From Flavobacteriales bacterium (GTDB taxonomy: Bacteria; Bacteroidota; Bacteroidia; Flavobacteriales_D; Crocinitomicaceae): DNA of 64,000 nucleotides. Shown here piece by piece: positions 59,058-64,000 of this stretch. A model generated the notes under the pieces. That model made no database searches, was not told the origin of the DNA, and was given only the letters and a program-made list of their open reading frames with translations. The stretch is taken from contig CANGJM010000001.1 in assembly GCA_947454525.1 (NCBI GenBank), positions 186,001 through 250,000 of the forward strand. The letters are read 5' to 3'. Position 1 is the stretch's first letter. Each line of letters starts with the position of its first letter. A program made the translations under genes and the position numbers.

Positions 59058-60139
59058 GTTTTTGTTATTTGTCGCCCAACGCTACAATTCAAGCATTTTT
59101 TACGCGTACAAAATTGCTGATAAATTTCGAGATTGGCTTGAGACTCTAAGGCATTTTTAGCTACAATTCCTTCTGCCTTCCAAATTGAACTGATTCGATT
59201 AGACTCAGGAGGAAGCGATTGCAAGAATTTCATGGCATGAACGAAGCCATGCTGCTTGTCATTTTGCAATCGAAAAGTGTGTAAATCGATGTATGTTTTG
59301 GCATTGATTAACAAATTATTTTGGAGCATTTTACTTTTAATTTGCGCTTGTTTAAAACCAATGTTCCAATCACCTTCAGATAAATGCGCATTGTCTTCAT
59401 GGAAAAACCATCGAATAAATTTGATCCATGAGGCGATTCTCGCTTGAAGATTCTTTGTCACATGTAAATTCTTGCCCTTCCATCCCTGTTCATTCTTTAG
59501 GACAAGGTTCAGGATTTCCTCTTCAGTGCGGATAAAATGTTCTGATAAGGGTATTTGATGTGTCAAAAGTTCAAAGGACAAACTATTATTTTTCGAGCCA
59601 AAGGCTTTTGAAATAAGTGCGTAACGATTAAGCGCATTGGAATCTTTGGAGTAATCTGTTTCATACTTTCGTTTTAAGCGTGTTTTAATTGCACGATGTT
59701 GCATTACACGAAAATGACTCTCAAACTCACTAATTCGATGTTTACAATGGATTTTTGGGTCAATTTTCCAACGATAGCTCGACGGAAATTTAAATTCACC
59801 CGCTAAATAAGGTTTTAGCTCTAATGTTGGAAGCAAATATTGATTTGTATAAACAGGTTGGTCATATTCATAAACGACATGAAGGATCACATTTTCATAT
59901 GCTTGATCTGTATGGTGTTGATGTTTATACCAATCGGATGATTTCAAATGAAACTCTATGGAACCGAACCAAGTCAAGCCATCAAAGCGAATTTTTGCCA
60001 ACTGAAAATCTGGGCCACTTCCTGCCTTATTCCAAATGCCAGGTTGACAAATTTCTACTGGACTTCCATTCATCAAATGAAAGGCGTGAAAAGGAAGTCG
60101 CTTATCCGACCAAAGTTGTTGTAGGTGTATTTCGAGCAA
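59054..60139 (-). CDS. DUF2851 family protein
   Basis: 361 residues. EIHLQQLWSDKRLPFHAF, GIWNKAGSGPDFQLAKIRFD, GSIEFHLKSSDWYKHQHHTD, AYENVILHVVYEYDQPVYTN and, at the end, CTRKKCLNCSVGRQIT match DUF2851, a Bacteroidota protein of unknown function with a nuclease-like look (EIH and H residues); catalytic activity is only a guess. The start is TTG at 60139, as the conserved segment before the first ATG would otherwise be lost. The Cys-rich C-terminus may bind metal. Confidence 0.85.
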   Translation of the reverse strand: MLEIHLQQLWSDKRLPFHAFHLMNGSPVEICQPGIWNKAGSGPDFQLAKIRFDGLTWFGSIEFHLKSSDWYKHQHHTDQAYENVILHVVYEYDQPVYTNQYLLPTLELKPYLAGEFKFPSSYRWKIDPKIHCKHRISEFESHFRVMQHRAIKTRLKRKYETDYSKDSNALNRYALISKAFGSKNNSLSFELLTHQIPLSEHFIRTEEEILNLVLKNEQGWKGKNLHVTKNLQARIASWIKFIRWFFHEDNAHLSEGDWNIGFKQAQIKSKMLQNNLLINAKTYIDLHTFRLQNDKQHGFVHAMKFLQSLPPESNRISSIWKAEGIVAKNALESQANLEIYQQFCTRKKCLNCSVGRQITKT

Positions 60140-60168
60140 AGTAATCTGAATTGATTACTTTAAGTTAC

Positions 60169-60197
60169 AAAAAAAAGGCGTTCATATGAACGCCTTT
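60169..60197 (-). terminator. Perfect-palindrome terminator of the PorE-like gene
   Basis: AAAGGCGTTCAT and its exact complement (60174-60197) form a 12-bp palindrome able to fold into a hairpin; on the minus strand the T-run continues to 60169. It lies just after the stop of the OmpA-like gene. Confidence 0.85.
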
Positions 60198-60200
60198 CTC

Positions 60201-62336
60201 TTATCTTGGTAGTGGTTTGAACACTGAGTATTCTGGATTAGCCGGTGGCGCAGTTGCAGGATTAAAGTCTGTTCCTGTAATTTTCGCTGTTGTTCGACGA
60301 TTGATCTGATGCAATTTCTGGAATTTCGCAGGATCGCTTGTTTTAAACTGATTAATGTAAGCCTCCGTTAAGATTACTTTTTGTCCAGTCTCATCTTCCC
60401 ATGTAGCTGGCTCAGATTCACCTTTACCAACAGGACGAATACGACGTGCATCTATTCCTTTTTGTTCAACTAAGTATTTGTACACTGCTTTCGCACGATT
60501 CTCAGACAACACTTGGTTTTTCACATCTGTATCACGAGCATCCGTGTGAGAGAATAAATCAATTGTAATGTTTGGATATTCTCTTAACATACTGTCTAAG
60601 AATTTCAATGAATCCAAACTCATACATGTTGCATCATTGATGAATGTCCATTGACTAACTGGGTAACGAACTTCTGGAGTGCGGATTTCACCAATTGGTA
60701 ATAAAGGCATTTCTAAGATGAACGTTTGGCTTTGATCAAGTCCAACCGTGCTAAATTTAGCTCCACGTTTATCCTCGTAGTATCCTTCTTTTCCTGCTTT
60801 CAAGGTATAATCTTTACCTACAAGAATCCATCTGCTTTTTTTGTCAGCTTTTTCATTCCAGCTAACTTTTCCTCTCGCATCTGTTGTTCCTTCCCAAGTA
60901 GTACCATCAGAAACAGTAACTGTTACTTTCGCTCCAGCTAACTTTTTCGTTTTCTTACCTGATTCGTATACAATTACGCGAAGGTCATATAAATTTGGTG
61001 GGATAGAATAGCTCCAGATATCAGAAGTATACTCGTTACTAGAAGAAGTTTTACGTTCTGAAGTAAAGAAACCAGATCTTCCATCAAAGTCACACATTCC
61101 GTAGTCGTTTCCTTGTGAATTGAAAGGCACACCCATGTTTTTCGTTCCAGACCATTTGTTTTCTTCTCCTTCACGTTGTGCAACAAAGATGTCTAAACCT
61201 CCAATTCCTGGAAGGCCGTCACTTGCAAAGTAAAGTTGTCCTTTTGGACCAATAGCTGGAAACAATTCGTTTCCAGCTGAATTAAACATGGCTCCCATGT
61301 TGTGTGGAACTGAGTCCCACATTTTGGAACGCTTGTCGTAAGTTACATACCACAAATCACGTCCACCAAAGCTTTTTTCTCCGTTCGCACTTTCCGTCAT
61401 GTCAGATGCAAAAATCAACATCATGTCATCTGGAGTTAAACAAGGATGTCCAACAGAAACAGTGTCATTCGTTTTCAACGAAATGCGCATTGGATTTTCG
61501 AAATCCTCACCGCTCAAGTCAGCTGTCCAAATTTCACAACCTAAATCCATCTTTTCTGCATTTGGACAACGTGTGAAATATAATTTCTTCTTTTTAGAAT
61601 CGAAACAAGCCGTTCCTTCATTTTGTGTCGTATTCACTACACCTTTTGTGTCGATGGACTTTACATTCGTTGGATTGCCATTTACATCGTACTCAGCGCT
61701 GTAGATATCCATGTATTTTTGACCTGAAATTGGATCGCGATCAGCACCTGTTGCTTCATCACGACTCGTTCCAAAGTAAATCGTTTTTCCTTTTTTGTCT
61801 CCAAATGAAGGAGCCATATCGTATTGTTTGGAGTTGATTTTCTCCTCACATTTAATCACGTAATTCGATTCTTCTGATTCAAAGTCACGGTATTTTTCAA
61901 TCGCTGACATTGCTGCTTCCAACTCCTTCGTTCGGGAATTTGGTGCGATTCTTTTATACTCACGGTAACTTTTCAATGAATTATCATATTCCTTTAACAT
62001 TCGTTGCATGTCACCACGGTAGAAATAAACCTCAGGAACAACATCGAAATACTTTAACTCGATACATGTTCCGTACCATTCGTTTGCTTTGTCATACACT
62101 TGCATGTTTCGGTAAGAATCTGCGATTTTGTACGCCATTTCACCTTTCTGACGAATTGTACCCTTGTATCCAAGTGTTTTGTATGCATCTTGGCAAACTT
62201 TTATTGCCTCAAAATAGTTACCTGAATAATACGTGTCATTTGCTTTTCTGATGTACTTGGGCTCTGGAACATTCTGTCCAAATGCAACCTGTGTAAAGGA
62301 AAGCGTAAGAAATGCTAAAATAAAAAATTGTTTCAT
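60201..62336 (-). CDS. OmpA-family protein with TPR, propeller and carboxypeptidase-like domains (PorE-like)
   Basis: 711 residues. Signal peptide MKQFFILAFLTLSFTQVAFG. TPR-like helices (25-150: DTYYSGNYFEAIKVCQDAY, YFYRGDMQRMLKEYDNSLKS), PD40/WD-like propeller (about 170-430: MAPSFGDKKGKTIYFGTSRD, NELFPAIGPKGQLYFASDG), a CarboxypepD_reg-like domain (about 450-530) and OmpA_C (about 585-690: TIDLFSHTDARDTDVKNQVL, SENRAKAVYKYLVEQKGID). This domain order matches PorE, which tethers the type IX secretion machine to peptidoglycan. Many Bacteroidota also have paralogues of this layout, so PorE itself is likely but not proven. Confidence 0.88.
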   Translation of the reverse strand: MKQFFILAFLTLSFTQVAFGQNVPEPKYIRKANDTYYSGNYFEAIKVCQDAYKTLGYKGTIRQKGEMAYKIADSYRNMQVYDKANEWYGTCIELKYFDVVPEVYFYRGDMQRMLKEYDNSLKSYREYKRIAPNSRTKELEAAMSAIEKYRDFESEESNYVIKCEEKINSKQYDMAPSFGDKKGKTIYFGTSRDEATGADRDPISGQKYMDIYSAEYDVNGNPTNVKSIDTKGVVNTTQNEGTACFDSKKKKLYFTRCPNAEKMDLGCEIWTADLSGEDFENPMRISLKTNDTVSVGHPCLTPDDMMLIFASDMTESANGEKSFGGRDLWYVTYDKRSKMWDSVPHNMGAMFNSAGNELFPAIGPKGQLYFASDGLPGIGGLDIFVAQREGEENKWSGTKNMGVPFNSQGNDYGMCDFDGRSGFFTSERKTSSSNEYTSDIWSYSIPPNLYDLRVIVYESGKKTKKLAGAKVTVTVSDGTTWEGTTDARGKVSWNEKADKKSRWILVGKDYTLKAGKEGYYEDKRGAKFSTVGLDQSQTFILEMPLLPIGEIRTPEVRYPVSQWTFINDATCMSLDSLKFLDSMLREYPNITIDLFSHTDARDTDVKNQVLSENRAKAVYKYLVEQKGIDARRIRPVGKGESEPATWEDETGQKVILTEAYINQFKTSDPAKFQKLHQINRRTTAKITGTDFNPATAPPANPEYSVFKPLPR

Positions 62337-62390
62337 AAAGCGTGGTTTAAGCTCGGATATTCATCCAAGGAAAGCAAAAATAAGAAATAT

Positions 62391-63428
62391 TTATTTAAAA
62401 TCCGAACAATAGTTCCTCCAGCGTTGTACGAGTTCCGCAAAGCCCTCAGGTAGTTGCGAATCAAATTCAAGATAAGCCTGGGTTGTAGGCTGAATAAATC
62501 CAAGTGTCTTCGCATGCAATGCTTGTCCTGGCAATAAATCAAAACAATTTTGAATAAAACGCTCGTAACTTGCAGACCTTGTTCCTTTTACGATTTTATT
62601 TCCGCCATATTCCAAATCGTTAAACAACGGGTGTCCCATGGATTGAAAATGTGCCCGAATTTGATGGGTGCGTCCCGTTTCCAACTTGCATTCTACAAGG
62701 GTAACTAATCCGAATCGTTCCAACACTTTAAAGTGCGTAATCGCAGATTTACCATGTGCGCCATCAGGATAGACAGCCATCACTTTGCGGTTCTTCAAGG
62801 ATCGACCAATGTGACCTTCAATCGTTCCTCCGGACTCTAAATCACCCCAAACAAGTGCGTGATAGCGGCGTTCGGTTGTCCGATTGTAAAACTGCTTCGC
62901 AAGTTCTATTAATGCAAGTTCTGTTTTTGCAATTAAGAGTAATCCTGTTGTATGTTTATCGATACGATGAACCAAACCAGGTCTTCCATAATAATCCTTC
63001 GGAGGTGAAGGCAAATTTTGAATATAGAAGACTAATGCATTCACTAATGTTCCCGAGTAGTTGCCATATCCTGGATGAACTACCATATTCGATGGTTTAT
63101 TTACAACCAGTAAATCCTCATCTTCATACGCTACTTCAATAGGAATGTCCTGGGGAATAAGTTCAATCTCCCTTACGGGATATGGAAGAACAATGGAAAC
63201 CTCATCACTAGGTTTAATCTTATAATTTTGTTTGACTTTTGTTCCGTTAACAAGAATGTTTCCGTTTTTTGCAGCTACTTGGATCTTATTCCGAGAAGTA
63301 TTTGCCATTCGGTCAATAAGAAATTTATCAATTCGAATAGCCTCTTGTCCTGGATCAGCTTTAAATCGGTGGTGTTCGAAGAGCTCTTCCTCTTCATTCT
63401 CGAGGTCAACAACCTGTTCCTCTGTCAT
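62391..63428 (-). CDS. rluD: RluD-family 23S rRNA pseudouridine synthase
   Basis: 345 residues. S4 domain near the N-terminus (IRIDKFLIDRMANTSRNKIQ, NGNILVNGTKVKQNYKIKPSDE), then the catalytic GRPGLVHRIDKHTTGLLLIAK with Asp in HRID, LVECKLETGRTHQIRAHFQS and HPLFNDLEYGG. It converts uridines in helix 69 of 23S rRNA. Normal length. Its ATG overlaps the stop of the T9SS cargo gene. Confidence 0.94.
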   Translation of the reverse strand: MTEEQVVDLENEEEELFEHHRFKADPGQEAIRIDKFLIDRMANTSRNKIQVAAKNGNILVNGTKVKQNYKIKPSDEVSIVLPYPVREIELIPQDIPIEVAYEDEDLLVVNKPSNMVVHPGYGNYSGTLVNALVFYIQNLPSPPKDYYGRPGLVHRIDKHTTGLLLIAKTELALIELAKQFYNRTTERRYHALVWGDLESGGTIEGHIGRSLKNRKVMAVYPDGAHGKSAITHFKVLERFGLVTLVECKLETGRTHQIRAHFQSMGHPLFNDLEYGGNKIVKGTRSASYERFIQNCFDLLPGQALHAKTLGFIQPTTQAYLEFDSQLPEGFAELVQRWRNYCSDFK

Positions 63429-64000
63429 TGTTTAATGATCTTAACTGGTTTTGGTGAAATCGTCGGAATGGAAACAAAATAAATCCCTGTCTGAAAACCG
63501 ACAAATGAAACGACATTCTCTGTGGTCTGAAGAATCAATCTTCCAGAAGCATCGTAAATGTTTTTCTGTTCATTTTCCAACTGACTAGTACTTTGAAAAT
63601 GTAATTCTTCCGTCACTGGGTTTGGATAACAGTTGAAATTTGCAAGATGTTCCGTTGGTTTTACTCCTAAAATCGGGTCAAGGGAAGTAGAAAAGATGGG
63701 CCTCATCATCGCGCTTCCTTCAAAAGGAGCGGACATCCAAGATCCACCACCATCAACACTGAATTTTATTTTATCCGAATGATCGATGTTTCTATCCAAG
63801 CCTAGGTTTAATCGTTGTTGATCTAATTGTCTCCAGCCAACAAAAAATTTGGTTGGAACAGCAACTTTCATGGTGTCAGGGAAATAATACTTGAAGAACA
63901 TGTTTTGATTCGAACCATAAATTGGACTTCTCGTATTGAACACATCGTCTTCATACAACACTTGTCCCGGATTACCTGTTCCATCATCAGCCCAAACAGT
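63425..64000 (-). CDS. T9SS cargo protein, C-terminal part (runs off the window)
   Basis: The frame stays open to the window edge, so the N-terminus lies outside; about 191 codons are seen. The visible part begins VWADDGTGNPGQVLYEDDVF, typical of a beta-sandwich domain in secreted Bacteroidota proteins. The last roughly 85 residues, NFNCYPNPVTEELHFQSTS through GRLILQTTENVVS to GIYFVSIPT, are a type A sorting domain. Its stop overlaps the rluD start (ATGA), an unusual link between a secreted protein and an rRNA enzyme. Confidence 0.88.
   Translation of the reverse strand, partial: TVWADDGTGNPGQVLYEDDVFNTRSPIYGSNQNMFFKYYFPDTMKVAVPTKFFVGWRQLDQQRLNLGLDRNIDHSDKIKFSVDGGGSWMSAPFEGSAMMRPIFSTSLDPILGVKPTEHLANFNCYPNPVTEELHFQSTSQLENEQKNIYDASGRLILQTTENVVSFVGFQTGIYFVSIPTISPKPVKIIKQ

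Noticed and set aside
62756..63142. 128-codon open frame antisense to rluD
   Set aside because: Antisense shadow of a strongly conserved gene.

Overview
The window looks like a chromosomal segment of a Bacteroidota bacterium, most likely order Flavobacteriales (a Crocinitomicaceae/Fluviicola-like relative is my guess). The base composition is AT-rich. Promoters match the Bacteroidota pattern TAnnTTTG. Several secreted proteins end in type IX secretion (T9SS) type A sorting domains, and there is a PorE-like OmpA protein, a large TonB-dependent receptor, DUF349 and DUF2851 proteins, and few Shine-Dalgarno sequences. I see no prophage, insertion sequence, CRISPR array or rRNA. There is one tRNA, tRNA-Ser(GGA).

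Layout. 1-4.4 kb: the N-terminal part of a CreD-like membrane protein (minus strand), three tandem short SSB paralogues, a MazEF toxin-antitoxin pair, a Pmp3-like peptide and small genes. 4.8-8.6 kb: a membrane protein, a single gene joining lycopene cyclase (CrtY) to a Brp/Blh beta-carotene cleavage enzyme, and a DTE-type proton-pumping rhodopsin. Together these make retinal and the pump that uses it. 8.7-11.8 kb: PhnA/YjdM, a Tat-type nitroreductase-like protein and a phenylacetate-CoA-ligase-like enzyme. 11.8-17.5 kb: a tightly overlapped operon with three photolyase/cryptochrome homologues, a flavin reductase, TIGR03643/DUF2805, DUF2256 and a DUF985 cupin. Light harvesting and light-driven DNA repair thus lie within about 12 kb. 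17.5-19.5 kb: a flavin amine oxidase and a secreted protein.

19.5-28.8 kb (minus strand): mreC-mreD-mrdA-rodA-pbp1A, the lateral cell-wall elongation machinery, followed closely by scoA-scoB and cysQ. mreB is not beside mreC. Instead there is a 116-bp tandem repeat, a long inverted repeat and tRNA-Ser. 29.7-40.2 kb (minus): mgtE, a secreted Mn-type superoxide dismutase with a C-terminal extension, a giant secreted protein and its TonB-dependent receptor. 40.3-46.5 kb: a phosphopantetheinyl transferase, nadC, uvrC, a T9SS metalloprotease and a thioesterase.

46.5-64 kb (minus): a heptosyltransferase-like enzyme, DUF349, a PfkB kinase, xerC, rpsU, an acyl-CoA dehydrogenase, apt, a helix-hairpin-helix protein, two amino-acid permeases, an RmlD-like reductase, PspC, DUF2851, the PorE-like protein, rluD and the end of a T9SS cargo protein.

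The strongest candidates for something new are the CrtY-Blh fusion next to a rhodopsin with a glycine at the carotenoid-antenna 'fenestration' position, and the adjacent photolyase operon. In that operon one enzyme appears to have lost its Fe-S cluster cysteines, one lacks the usual N-terminal antenna domain and carries an alpha/beta-like segment at the other end, and one has an altered FAD pocket. All function calls come from reading motifs by eye; no database search or structure prediction was run.
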